Shown here: piece after piece, positions 8,536-21,443 of the stretch | Layout: each line of letters opens with the position of its first letter | Numbering within the stretch: position 1 is the first letter of the stretch | DNA from: Luidia sarsii | Lineage: Eukaryota > Echinodermata > Asteroidea > Paxillosida > Luidiidae | Direction of reading: 5' to 3' | DNA length: 64,000 nt | NCBI GenBank assembly: GCA_949987565.1 | Contig: OX465114.1 | Coordinates: 3,686,832 to 3,750,831 of the forward strand | Position numbers and translations under genes: made by a program | The notes under the pieces: generated by a model | Databases searched by the model: none | What the model saw: only the letters and a program-made list of their open reading frames with translations | Told to the model about the DNA's origin: nothing

Positions 8536-10492
8536 GTTTTGAATCAACTCGCTTTTTTCAGATGTTCGCTTTACAGAAAGTAATTGGCTTTGCGACATAA
8601 CCCAGAAAAATCAATATGCGCGGTCATTAAAATTGATTACGATTTTGGAAATTCATCCGACTCGTAAGCAAATAGCTTCTTGTTTTCAAAACTTTTGTTC
8701 ATTTTTGGGGGTTGATTTATGTTTCTTACTAGAGTCCTTGCGGCAAGGTCAACAAACTGTGCTTCCATAGTGATCCAACAAGATTGGGGGAAAGAGATAG
8801 AAGTTTGTGGGAAAGGATGCAAGATTAGGGGGAAGAGATAGAAGTTTGTGGGAAAGGATGCAAGATTGGGGGAAAGAGATAGAAGTTTGTGGGAAAGGAT
8901 GCAAGATTGGGGGAAAGAGATAGAAGTTTGTGGGAAAGGATGCAAGATTGGGGGAAAGAGATAGAAGTTTGTGGGAAAGGATGCAAGATTGGGGGAAAGA
9001 GATAGAAGTTTGGGGGAAAGGATGCAAGATTGGGGGAAAGAGATAGAAGTTTGTGGGAAAGGATGCAAGATTGGGGGAAAGAGATAGAAGTTTGTGGGAA
9101 AGGATGCAAGATTGGGGGAAAGAGATAGAAGTTTGTGGGAAAGGATGCAAGATTGGGAGAAAGAGATAGAAGTTTTGGGGAAAGGGTTGTGAGTTTTGGG
9201 GAAAGGGATGTGAGTTTGAGGGAAAGAGATGTGAGTTTTGGGGAAAGGGATGTGATTTTGGTGGAAAGGAAGCAAGATTGTGGGAAAGGATGCAAGATTG
9301 GGGGAAAGAGATGTGAGTTTGGGGGAAATGAATGCCAGTTTTGGGGAAAGGGATGTGAGTTTGGGGAAAGAGATGTGAGTTCGGGGGAAAGGGATGTGAT
9401 TTTCGGGGAAAAGGGATGTGATTTTCGGGAAAGGGATGGTGAATTTGATAGAAAAAGGTGTGGGTTTTGGGGGGAAAAGAATGTGAGTTTGAGGGAAAGG
9501 ATGTGAGTTTGAGAGAAAGAGATGCAAGATTTTTGTGAGTTTGGGATATGTGAGTTTGCGGGAAAGGGATGCTAGTTTGAGGGAAAGAAATGTGAGTTTG
9601 GGGGAAAGAGATGTGAGTTTGGGTGAAAAGATGCATCTTTTGGTGAAAGGGAGTTTGATGGGAAAGAGATTTTAGTTTTGTGGTGAGGATGCAAGATGGG
9701 GAAATATATATGTGAGTTTGTGAGTTTACGGGAAAGGGATGTTAATTTGGGGGAAAGGGATGGTGATTTTGATGGAAAGAGATGTGAGTTTGGGGGAATG
9801 CAATGTGAGTTTGGGGAAAAGGGAAGTGAGTTTGGGGGAAAAGATGTGAGTTTGGGGGAAACGAATGTGAGTTTGGAGGAAACGAATCTGAGTTTTGGGG
9901 AAACGAATGTGAGTTTGGGGGAAACAAATGTGAGTTTGAGAGAAAGAGATACAACAGATACAAGTTTTTGTGAAAGGGATGTGAGTTTGGGGTAAAGGGA
10001 TGTAAGATTGGGGGAAAGGGACCGTGAGTTTGATGGAAAAGAGATGTGAGTTTGGGGGAAAGGATGCAAGATTGGGGGAAAGAGATGGGAGTTTTGAGGA
10101 AAATGATGGAGTTTGGAGGGATATTGATGCAAGATTTTGGTGAAAGGGATGCAAGTTCTTTGGGTAAGGGATGTGAGTTTGAAGAAAAGGGATGTGAGTT
10201 TGAAGAAAAGGGATGTGAGTTTGAAGAAAAGGGATGTGAGTTTGAAGAAAAGGGATGTAAAATTGGGGGAAGGGACGGTGAGTTGGAGGGAAAGAGATAT
10301 GAGTTTGGGGGAAAGCGATGTGAGTTTTAGGAAATGGATGGTGAGAATGTGGAAAAGAGATGTGAGTTTGGGGGAAAGGGATGTGAGTTTGGGGGAAAGG
10401 GATGTGAGTTTGGGGGAAGAGATGTAAGTTTGAGGGAAAGGATGTCAGTTTGCGGGAAAGGGATGGTAGTTTTGTGGAAAGGGATGTGATTT
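8536..10492 (+). repeat. Unit 5, type II, 1,957 bp, nine dimers
   Basis: Anchor 8536-8778. Same layout as unit 2. A private T-to-G change at 10236 turns the fourth E monomer from the GATTTGAG form into GATGTGAG, so all four E monomers here are alike. Confidence 0.95.
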
Positions 10493-12449
10493 GTTTTGAA
10501 TCAACTCGCTTTTTTCAGATGTTCGCTTTACAGAAAGTAATTGGCTTTGCGACATAACCCAGAAAAATCAATATGCGCGGTCATTAAAATTGATTACGAT
10601 TTTGGAAATTCATCCGACTCGTAAGCAAATAGCTTCTTGTTTTCAAAACTTTTGTTCATTTTTGGGGGTTGATTTATGTTTCTTACTAGAGTCCTTGCGG
10701 CAAGGTCAACAAACTGTGCTTCCATAGTGATCCAACAAGATTGGGGGAAAGAGATAGAAGTTTGTGGGAAAGGATGCAAGATTAGGGGGAAGAGATAGAA
10801 GTTTGTGGGAAAGGATGCAAGATTGGGGGAAAGAGATAGAAGTTTGTGGGAAAGGATGCAAGATTGGGGGAAAGAGATAGAAGTTTGTGGGAAAGGATGC
10901 AAGATTGGGGGAAAGAGATAGAAGTTTGTGGGAAAGGATGCAAGATTGGGGGAAAGAGATAGAAGTTTGGGGGAAAGGATGCAAGATTGGGGGAAAGAGA
11001 TAGAAGTTTGTGGGAAAGGATGCAAGATTGGGGGAAAGAGATAGAAGTTTGTGGGAAAGGATGCAAGATTGGGGGAAAGAGATAGAAGTTTGTGGGAAAG
11101 GATGCAAGATTGGGAGAAAGAGATAGAAGTTTTGGGGAAAGGGTTGTGAGTTTTGGGGAAAGGGATGTGAGTTTGAGGGAAAGAGATGTGAGTTTTGGGG
11201 AAAGGGATGTGATTTTGGTGGAAAGGAAGCAAGATTGTGGGAAAGGATGCAAGATTGGGGGAAAGAGATGTGAGTTTGGGGGAAATGAATGCCAGTTTTG
11301 GGGAAAGGGATGTGAGTTTGGGGAAAGAGATGTGAGTTCGGGGGAAAGGGATGTGATTTTCGGGGAAAAGGGATGTGATTTTCGGGAAAGGGATGGTGAA
11401 TTTGATAGAAAAAGGTGTGGGTTTTGGGGGGAAAAGAATGTGAGTTTGAGGGAAAGGATGTGAGTTTGAGAGAAAGAGATGCAAGATTTTTGTGAGTTTG
11501 GGATATGTGAGTTTGCGGGAAAGGGATGCTAGTTTGAGGGAAAGAAATGTGAGTTTGGGGGAAAGAGATGTGAGTTTGGGTGAAAAGATGCATCTTTTGG
11601 TGAAAGGGAGTTTGATGGGAAAGAGATTTTAGTTTTGTGGTGAGGATGCAAGATGGGGAAATATATATGTGAGTTTGTGAGTTTACGGGAAAGGGATGTT
11701 AATTTGGGGGAAAGGGATGGTGATTTTGATGGAAAGAGATGTGAGTTTGGGGGAATGCAATGTGAGTTTGGGGAAAAGGGAAGTGAGTTTGGGGGAAAAG
11801 ATGTGAGTTTGGGGGAAACGAATGTGAGTTTGGAGGAAACGAATCTGAGTTTTGGGGAAACGAATGTGAGTTTGGGGGAAACAAATGTGAGTTTGAGAGA
11901 AAGAGATACAACAGATACAAGTTTTTGTGAAAGGGATGTGAGTTTGGGGTAAAGGGATGTAAGATTGGGGGAAAGGGACCGTGAGTTTGATGGAAAAGAG
12001 ATGTGAGTTTGGGGGAAAGGATGCAAGATTGGGGGAAAGAGATGGGAGTTTTGAGGAAAATGATGGAGTTTGGAGGGATATTGATGCAAGATTTTGGTGA
12101 AAGGGATGCAAGTTCTTTGGGTAAGGGATGTGAGTTTGAAGAAAAGGGATGTGAGTTTGAAGAAAAGGGATGTGAGTTTGAAGAAAAGGGATTTGAGTTT
12201 GAAGAAAAGGGATGTAAAATTGGGGGAAGGGACGGTGAGTTGGAGGGAAAGAGATATGAGTTTGGGGGAAAGCGATGTGAGTTTTAGGAAATGGATGGTG
12301 AGAATGTGGAAAAGAGATGTGAGTTTGGGGGAAAGGGATGTGAGTTTGGGGGAAAGGGATGTGAGTTTGGGGGAAGAGATGTAAGTTTGAGGGAAAGGAT
12401 GTCAGTTTGCGGGAAAGGGATGGTAGTTTTGTGGAAAGGGATGTGATTT
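10493..12449 (+). repeat. Unit 6, type II, 1,957 bp, nine dimers
   Basis: Anchor 10493-10735. Directly follows a unit of the same type and length, which breaks the I/II alternation. It is the first unit of the second copy of the 7,380-bp super-repeat. Confidence 0.95.
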
Positions 12450-14204
12450 GTTTTGAATCAACTCGCTTTTTTCAGATGTTCGCTTTACAGAAAGTAATTG
12501 GCTTTGCGACATAACCCAGAAAAATCAATATGCGCGGTCATTAAAATTGATTACGATTTTGGAAATTCATCCGACTCGTAAGCAAATAGCTTCTTGTTTT
12601 CAAAACTTTTGTTCATTTTTGGGGGTTGATTTATGTTTCTTACTAGAGTCCTTGCGGCAAGGTCAACAAACTGTGCTTCCATAGTGATCCAACAAGATTG
12701 GGGGAAAGAGATAGAAGTTTGTGGGAAAGGATGCAAGATTGGGGGAAAGAGATAGAAGTTTGTGGGAAAGGATGCAAGATTGGGGGAAAGAGATAGCAGT
12801 TTGTGGGAAAGGATGCAAGATTGGGGGAAAGAGATAGAAGTTTGGGGGAAAGGATTGTGAGTTTTGGGCTAAGGGATGTGAGTTTGAGGGAAAGAGATGT
12901 GAGTTTTGGGGAAAGAGATGTGAGTTTTGGGGAAAGGGATGTGATTTTGGTGGAAAGGAAGCAAGATTGTGGGAAAGGATGCAAGATTGGGGGAAAGAGA
13001 TGTGAGTTTGGGGGAAATGAATGCCAGTTTTGGGGAAAGGGATGTGAGTTTGGGGAAAGAGATTTGAGTTCGGGGGAAAGGGATGTGATTTTCGGGGAAA
13101 AGGGATGTGATTTTCGGGAAAGGGATGGTGAATTTAAGAGAAAAAGGTGTGGGTTTTGGGGGGAAAAGAATGTGAGTTTGAGGGAAAGGATGTGAGTTTG
13201 AGAGAAAGAGATGCAAGATTTTTGTGAGTTTGGGATATGTGAGTTTGCGGGAAAGGGATGCTAGTTTGAGGGAAAGAAATGTGAGTTTGGGGGAAAGAGA
13301 TGTGAGTTTGGGTGAAAAGATGCATCTTTTGGTGAAAGGGAGTTTGATGGGAAAGAGATTTTAGTTTTGTGGTGAGGATGCAAGATGGGGAAATATATAT
13401 GTGAGTTTTTGTGAGTTTACGGGAAAGGGATGTTAATTTGGGGGAAAGGGATGGTGATTTTGATGGAAAGAGATGTGAGTTTGGGGGAATGCAATGTGAG
13501 TTTGGGGAAAAGGGAAGTGAGTTTGGGGGAAAAGATGTGAGTTTGGGGGAAACGAATGTGAGTTTGGGGGAAACGAATCTGAGTTTTGGGGAAACGAATG
13601 TGAGTTTGGGGGAAACAAATGTGAGTTTGAGAGAAAGAGATACAACAGATACAAGTTTTTGTGAAAGGGATGTGAGTTTGGGGTAAAGGGATGTAAGATT
13701 GGGGGAAAGGGACCGTGAGTTTGATGGAAAAGAGATGTGAGTTTGGGGGAAAGGATGCAAGATTGGGGGAAAGAGATGGGAGTTTTGAGGAAAATGATGG
13801 AGTTTGGAGGGATATTGATGCAAGATTTTGGTGAAAGGGATGCAAGTTCTTTGGGTAAGGGATGTGAGTTTGAAGAAAAGGGATGTGAGTTTGAAGAAAA
13901 GGGATGTGAGTTTGAAGAAAAGGGATTTGAGTTTGAAGAAAAGGGATTTGAGTTTGAAGAAAAGGGATGTAAAATTGGGGGAAGGGACGGTGAGTTGGAG
14001 GGAAAGAGATATGAGTTTGGGGGAAAGCGATGTGAGTTTTAGGAAATGGATGGTGAGAATGTGGAAAAGAGATGTGAGTTTGGGGGAAAGGGATGTGAGT
14101 TTGGGGGAAAGGGATGTGAGTTTGGGGGAAGAGATGTAAGTTTGAGGGAAAGGATGTCAGTTTGCGGGAAAGGGATGGTAGTTTTGTGGAAAGGGATGTG
14201 ATTT
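12450..14204 (+). repeat. Unit 7, type I, 1,755 bp, three dimers, five E monomers
   Basis: Anchor 12450-12692. Matches unit 3 at an offset of 7,380 bp, including the AGCAGTTTG dimer and the extra E monomer. Confidence 0.95.
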
Positions 14205-15915
14205 GTTTTGAATCAACTCGCTTTTTTCAGATGTTCGCTTTACAGAAAGTAATTGGCTTTGCGACATAACCCAGAAAAATCAATATGCGCGGTCATTAAA
14301 ATTGATTACGATTTTGGAAATTCATCCGACTCGTAAGCAAATAGCTTCTTGTTTTCAAAACTTTTGTTCATTTTTGGGGGTTGATTTATGTTTCTTACTA
14401 GAGTCCTTGCGGCAAGGTCAACAAACTGTGCTTCCATAGTGATCCAACAAGATTGGGGGAAAGAGATAGAAGTTTGTGGGAAAGGATGCAAGATTGGGGG
14501 AAAGAGATAGAAGTTTGTGGGAAAGGATGCAAGATTGGGGGAAAGAGATAGAAGTTTGTGGGAAAGGATGCAAGATTGGGAGAAAGAGATAGAAGTTTTG
14601 GGGAAAGGGTTGTGAGTTTTGGGGAAAGGGATGTGAGTTTGAGGGAAAGAGATGTGAGTTTTGGGGAAAGGGATGTGATTTTGGTGGAAAGGAAGCAAGA
14701 TTGTGGGAAAGGATGCAAGATTGGGGGAAAGAGATGTGAGTTTGGGGGAAATGAATGCCAGTTTTGGGGAAAGGGATGTGAGTTTGGGGAAAGAGATGTG
14801 AGTTCGGGGGAAAGGGATGTGATTTTCGGGGAAAAGGGATGTGATTTTCGGGAAAGGGATGGTGAATTTGAGAGAAAAAGGTGTGGGTTTTGGGGGGAAA
14901 AGAATGTGAGTTTGAGGGAAAGGATGTGAGTTTGAGAGAAAGAGATGCAAGATTTTTGTGAGTTTGGGATATGTGAGTTTGCGGGAAAGGGATGCTAGTT
15001 TGAGGGAAAGAAATGTGAGTTTGGGGGAAAGAGATGTGAGTTTGGGTGAAAAGATGCATCTTTTGGTGAAAGGGAGTTTGATGGGAAAGAGATTTTAGTT
15101 TTGTGGTGAGGATGCAAGATGGGGAAATATATATGTGAGTTTGTGAGTTTACGGGAAAGGGATGTTAATTTGGGGGAAAGGGATGGTGATTTTGATGGAA
15201 AGAGATGTGAGTTTGGGGGAATGCAATGTGAGTTTGGGGAAAAGGGAAGTGAGTTTTGGGGAAAAGATGTGAGTTTGGGGGAAACGAATGTGAGTTTGGA
15301 GGAAACGAATCTGAGTTTTGGGGAAACGAATGTGAGTTTGGGGGAAACAAATGTGAGTTTGAGAGAAAGAGATACAACAGATACAAGTTTTTGTGAAAGG
15401 GATGTGAGTTTGGGGTAAAGGGATGTAAGATTGGGGGAAAGGGACCGTGAGTTTGATGGAAAAGAGATGTGAGTTTGGGGGAAAGGATGCAAGATTGGGG
15501 GAAAGAGATGGGAGTTTTGAGGAAAATGATGGAGTTTGGAGGGATATTGATGCAAGATTTTGGTGAAAGGGATGCAAGTTCTTTGGGTAAGGGATGTGAG
15601 TTTGAAGAAAAGGGATGTGAGTTTGAAGAAAAGGGATGTGAGTTTGAAGAAAAGGGATTTGAGTTTGAAGAAAAGGGATGTAAAATTGGGGGAAGGGACG
15701 GTGAGTTGGAGGGAAAGAGATATGAGTTTGGGGGAAAGCGATGTGAGTTTTAGGAAATGGATGGTGAGAATGTGGAAAAGAGATGTGAGTTTGGGGGAAA
15801 GGGATGTGAGTTTGGGGGAAAGGGATGTGAGTTTGGGGGAAGAGATGTAAGTTTGAGGGAAAGGATGTCAGTTTGCGGGAAAGGGATGGTAGTTTTGTGG
15901 AAAGGGATGTGATTT
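14205..15915 (+). repeat. Unit 8, type II, 1,711 bp, three dimers
   Basis: Anchor 14205-14447. Matches unit 4 at an offset of 7,380 bp, including GAGTTTTGGGGAAAAG near 15252, where other units have GTTTGGGGG. Confidence 0.95.
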
Positions 15916-17691
15916 GTTTTGAATCAACTCGCTTTTTTCAGATGTTCGCTTTACAGAAAGTAATTGGCTTTGCGACATAACCCAGAAAAATCAATATGCG
16001 CGGTCATTAAAATTGATTACGATTTCGGAAATTCATCCGACTCGTAAGCAAATAGCTTCTTGTTTTCAAAACTTTTGTTCATTTTTGGGGGTTGATTTAT
16101 GTTTCTTACTAGAGTCCTTGCGGCAAGGTCAACAAACTGTGCTTCCATAGTGATCCAACAAGATTGGGGGAAAGAGATAGAAGTTTGTGGGAAAGGATGC
16201 AAGATTGGGGGAAAGAGATAGAAGTTTGTGGGAAAGGATGCAAGATTGGGGGAAAGAGATAGCAGTTTGTGGGAAAGGATGCAAGATTGGGGGAAAGAGA
16301 TAGAAGTTTGTGGGAAAGGATGCAAGATTGGGGGAAAGAGATAGAAGTTTGGGGGAAAGGATTGTGAGTTTTGGGCTAAGGGATGTGAGTTTGAGGGAAA
16401 GAGATGTGAGTTTTGGGGAAAGAGATGTGAGTTTTGGGGAAAGGGATGTGATTTTGGTGGAAAGGAAGCAAGATTGTGGGAAAGGATGCAAGATTGGGGG
16501 AAAGAGATGTGAGTTTGGGGGAAATGAATGCCAGTTTTGGGGAAAGGGATGTGAGTTTGGGGAAAGAGATTTGAGTTCGGGGGAAAGGGATGTGATTTTC
16601 GGGGAAAAGGGATGTGATTTTCGGGAAAGGGATGGTGAATTTAAGAGAAAAAGGTGTGGGTTTTGGGGGGAAAAGAATGTGAGTTTGAGGGAAAGGATGT
16701 GAGTTTGAGAGAAAGAGATGCAAGATTTTTGTGAGTTTGGGATATGTGAGTTTGCGGGAAAGGGATGCTAGTTTGAGGGAAAGAAATGTGAGTTTGGGGG
16801 AAAGAGATGTGAGTTAGGGTGAAAAGATGCATCTTTTGGTGAAAGGGAGTTTGATGGGAAAGAGATTTTAGTTTTGTGGTGAGGATGCAAGATGGGGAAA
16901 TATATATGTGAGTTTTTGTGAGTTTACGGGAAAGGGATGTTAATTTGGGGGAAAGGGATGGTGATTTTGATGGAAAGAGATGTGAGTTTGGGGGAATGCA
17001 ATGTGAGTTTGGGGAAAAGGGAAGTGAGTTTGGGGGAAAAGATGTGAAATTGGGGGAAACGAATGTGAGTTTGGGGGAAACGAATCTGAGTTTTGGGGAA
17101 ACGAATGTGAGTTTGGGGGAAACAAATGTGAGTTTGAGAGAAAGAGATACAACAGATACAAGTTTTTGTGAAAGGGATGTGAGTTTGGGGTAAAGGGATG
17201 TAAGATTGGGGGAAAGGGACCGTGAGTTTGATAGAAAAAAAGATGTGAGTTTGGGGGAAAGGATGCAAGATTGGGGGAAAGAGATGGGAGTTTTGAGGAA
17301 AATGATGGAGTTTGGAGGGATATTGATGCAAGATTTTGGTGAAAGGGATGCAAGTTCTTTGGGTAAGGGATGTGAGTTTGAAGAAAAGGGATGTGAGTTT
17401 GAAGAAAAGGGATGTGAGTTTGAAGAAAAGGGATTTGAGTTTGAAGAAAAGGGATGTAAAATTGGGGGAAGGGACGGTGAGTTGGAGGGAAAGAGATATG
17501 AGTTTGGGGGAAAGCGATGTGAGTTTTAGGAAATGGATGGTGAGAATGTGGAAAAGAGATGTGAGTTTGGGGGAAAGGGATGTGAGTTTGGGGGAAAGGG
17601 ATGTGAGTTTGGGGGAAGAGATGTAAGTTTGAGGGAAAGGATGTCAGTTTGCGGGAAAGGGATGGTAGTTTTGTGGAAAGGGATGTGATTT
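15916..17691 (+). repeat. Unit 9, type I, 1,776 bp, four dimers
   Basis: Anchor 15916-16158, with a private T-to-C at 16026 that is silent in the minus-strand anchor frame. Other private changes: GAGTTAGGG near 16812, GTGAAATTGG near 17045, and ATAGAAAAAAAG near 17231, which adds 1 bp relative to unit 1. Confidence 0.94.
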
Positions 17692-19648
17692 GTTTTGAAT
17701 CAACTCGCTTTTTTCAGATGTTCGCTTTACAGAAAGTAATTGGCTTTGCGACATAACCCAGAAAAATCAATATGCGCGGTCATTAAAATTGATTACGATT
17801 TTGGAAATTCATCCGACTCGTAAGCAAATAGCTTCTTGTTTTCAAAACTTTTGTTCATTTTTGGGGGTTGATTTATGTTTCTTACTAGAGTCCTTGCGGC
17901 AAGGTCAACAAACTGTGCTTCCATAGTGATCCAACAAGATTGGGGGAAAGAGATAGAAGTTTGTGGGAAAGGATGCAAGATTAGGGGGAAGAGATAGAAG
18001 TTTGTGGGAAAGGATGCAAGATTGGGGGAAAGAGATAGAAGTTTGTGGGAAAGGATGCAAGATTGGGGGAAAGAGATAGAAGTTTGTGGGAAAGGATGCA
18101 AGATTGGGGGAAAGAGATAGAAGTTTGTGGGAAAGGATGCAAGATTGGGGGAAAGAGATAGAAGTTTGGGGGAAAGGATGCAAGATTGGGGGAAAGAGAT
18201 AGAAGTTTGTGGGAAAGGATGCAAGATTGGGGGAAAGAGATAGAAGTTTGTGGGAAAGGATGCAAGATTGGGGGAAAGAGATAGAAGTTTGTGGGAAAGG
18301 ATGCAAGATTGGGAGAAAGAGATAGAAGTTTTGGGGAAAGGGTTGTGAGTTTTGGGGAAAGGGATGTGAGTTTGAGGGAAAGAGATGTGAGTTTTGGGGA
18401 AAGGGATGTGATTTTGGTGGAAAGGAAGCAAGATTGTGGGAAAGGATGCAAGATTGGGGGAAAGAGATGTGAGTTTGGGGGAAATGAATGCCAGTTTTGG
18501 GGAAAGGGATGTGAGTTTGGGGAAAGAGATGTGAGTTCGGGGGAAAGGGATGTGATTTTCGGGGAAAAGGGATGTGATTTTCGGGAAAGGGATGGTGAAT
18601 TTGATAGAAAAAGGTGTGGGTTTTGGGGGGAAAAGAATGTGAGTTTGAGGGAAAGGATGTGAGTTTGAGAGAAAGAGATGCAAGATTTTTGTGAGTTTGG
18701 GATATGTGAGTTTGCGGGAAAGGGATGCTAGTTTGAGGGAAAGAAATGTGAGTTTGGGGGAAAGAGATGTGAGTTTGGGTGAAAAGATGCATCTTTTGGT
18801 GAAAGGGAGTTTGATGGGAAAGAGATTTTAGTTTTGTGGTGAGGATGCAAGATGGGGAAATATATATGTGAGTTTGTGAGTTTACGGGAAAGGGATGTTA
18901 ATTTGGGGGAAAGGGATGGTGATTTTGATGGAAAGAGATGTGAGTTTGGGGGAATGCAATGTGAGTTTGGGGAAAAGGGAAGTGAGTTTGGGGGAAAAGA
19001 TGTGAGTTTGGGGGAAACGAATGTGAGTTTGGAGGAAACGAATCTGAGTTTTGGGGAAACGAATGTGAGTTTGGGGGAAACAAATGTGAGTTTGAGAGAA
19101 AGAGATACAACAGATACAAGTTTTTGTGAAAGGGATGTGAGTTTGGGGTAAAGGGATGTAAGATTGGGGGAAAGGGACCGTGAGTTTGATGGAAAAGAGA
19201 TGTGAGTTTGGGGGAAAGGATGCAAGATTGGGGGAAAGAGATGGGAGTTTTGAGGAAAATGATGGAGTTTGGAGGGATATTGATGCAAGATTTTGGTGAA
19301 AGGGATGCAAGTTCTTTGGGTAAGGGATGTGAGTTTGAAGAAAAGGGATGTGAGTTTGAAGAAAAGGGATGTGAGTTTGAAGAAAAGGGATTTGAGTTTG
19401 AAGAAAAGGGATGTAAAATTGGGGGAAGGGACGGTGAGTTGGAGGGAAAGAGATATGAGTTTGGGGGAAAGCGATGTGAGTTTTAGGAAATGGATGGTGA
19501 GAATGTGGAAAAGAGATGTGAGTTTGGGGGAAAGGGATGTGAGTTTGGGGGAAAGGGATGTGAGTTTGGGGGAAGAGATGTAAGTTTGAGGGAAAGGATG
19601 TCAGTTTGCGGGAAAGGGATGGTAGTTTTGTGGAAAGGGATGTGATTT
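17692..19648 (+). repeat. Unit 10, type II, 1,957 bp, nine dimers
   Basis: Anchor 17692-17934. Fourth copy of the nine-dimer unit class, equal to unit 2 at +14,579 bp. It is the last type II unit; type III takes this role to the right. Confidence 0.95.
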
Positions 19649-21443
19649 GTTTTGAATCAACTCGCTTTTTTCAGATGTTCGCTTTACAGAAAGTAATTGG
19701 CTTTGCGACATAACCCAGAAAAATCAATATGCGCGGTCATTAAAATTGATTACGATTTTGGAAATTCATCCGACTCGTAAGCAAATAGCTTCTTGTTTTC
19801 AAAACTTTTGTTCATTTTTGGGGGTTGATTTATGTTTCTTACTAGAGTCCTTGCGGCAAGGTCAACAAACTGTGCTTCCATAGTGATCCAACAAGATTGG
19901 GGGAAAGAGATAGAAGTTTGTGGGAAAGGATGCAAGATTGGGGGAAAGAGATAGAAGTTTGTGGGAAAGGATGCAAGATTGGGGGAAAGAGATAGCAGTT
20001 TGTGGGAAAGGATGCAAGATTGGGGGAAAGAGATAGAAGTTTGTGGGAAAGGATGCAAGATTGGGGGAAAGAGATAGAAGTTTGGGGGAAAGGATTGTGA
20101 GTTTTGGGCTAAGGGATGTGAGTTTGAGGGAAAGAGATGTGAGTTTTGGGGAAAGAGATGTGAGTTTTGGGGAAAGGGATGTGATTTTGGTGGAAAGGAA
20201 GCAAGATTGTGGGAAAGGATGCAAGATTGGGGGAAAGAGATGTGAGTTTGGGGGAAATGAATGCCAGTTTTGGGGAAAGGGATGTGAGTTTGGGGAAAGA
20301 GATTTGAGTTCGGGGGAAAGGGATGTGATTTTCGGGGAAAAGGGATGTGATTTTCGGGAAAGGGATGGTGAATTTAAGAGAAAAAGGTGTGGGTTTTGGG
20401 GGAAAAGAATGTGAGTTTGAGGGAAAGGATGTGAGTTTGAGAGAAAGAGATGCAAGATTTTTGTGAGTTTGGGATATGTGAGTTTGCGGGAAAGGGATGC
20501 TAGTTTGAGGGAAAGAAATGTGAGTTTGGGGGAAAGAGATGTGAGTTTGGGTGAAAAGATGCATCTTTTGGTGAAAGGGAGTTTGATGGGAAAGAGATTT
20601 TAGTTTTGTGGTGAGGATGCAAGATGGGGAAATATATATGTGAGTTTTTGTGAGTTTACGGGAAAGGGATGTTAATTTGGGGGAAAGGGATGGTGATTTT
20701 GATGGAAAGAGATGTGAGTTTGGGGGAATGCAATGTGAGTTTGGGGAAAAGGGAAGTGAGTTTGGGGGAAAAGATGTGAGTTTGGGGGAAACGAATGTGA
20801 GTTTGGGGGAAACGAATCTGAGTTTTGGGGAAACGAATGTGAGTTTGGGGGAAACAAATGTGAGTTTGAGAGAAAGAGATACAACAGATACAAGTTTTTG
20901 TGAAAGGGATGTGAGTTTGGGGTAAAGGGATGTAAGATTGGGGGAAAGGGACCGTGAGTTTGATGGAAAAGAGATGTGAGTTTGGGGGAAAGGATGCAAG
21001 ATTGGGGGAAAGAGATGGGAGTTTTGAGGAAAATGATGGAGTTTGGAGGGATATTGATGCAAGATTTTGGTGAAAGGGATGCAAGTTCTTTGGGTAAGGG
21101 ATGTGAGTTTGAAGAAAAGGGATGTGAGTTTGAAGAAAAGGGATGTGAGTTTGAAGAAAAGGGATTTGAGTTTGAAGAAAAGGGATTTGAGTTTGAAGAA
21201 AAGGGATGTAAAATTGGGGGAAGGGACGGTGAGTTGGAGGGAAAGAGATATGAGTTTGGGGGAAAGCGATGTGAGTTTTAGGAAATGGATGGTGAGAATG
21301 TGGAAAAGAGATGTGAGTTTGGGGGAAAGGGATGTGAGTTTGGGGGAAAGGGATGTGAGTTTGGGGGAAGAGATGTAAGTTTGAGGGAAAGGATGTCAGT
21401 TTGCGGGAAAGGGATGGTAGTTTTGTGGAAAGGGATGTGATTT
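19649..21443 (+). repeat. Unit 11, type I, 1,795 bp, four dimers, five E monomers
   Basis: Anchor 19649-19891. Same as units 13 and 17 but 1 bp shorter: the G run near 20397-20402 has five G instead of six. That single-base loss joins two reverse frames into a 317-codon open frame. Confidence 0.94.

Larger units (their letters stand above)
3113..10492 (+). repeat. 7,380-bp super-repeat, copy 1 (units 2-5)
   Basis: The unit lengths 1,957, 1,755, 1,711 and 1,957 bp sum to 7,380. Anchors 2-5 recur at exactly +7,380 as anchors 6-9, with the same unit types and E counts in units 2-4 and 6-8. Confidence 0.9.
10493..15915 (+). repeat. 7,380-bp super-repeat, copy 2 (units 6-8, partial)
   Basis: Units 6-8 match units 2-4. 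Correspondence stops after anchor 9: unit 9 is type I with four dimers, whereas unit 5 is type II with nine. Units 9-10 instead match units 1-2 at offsets of 14,578-14,579 bp. Confidence 0.88.
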
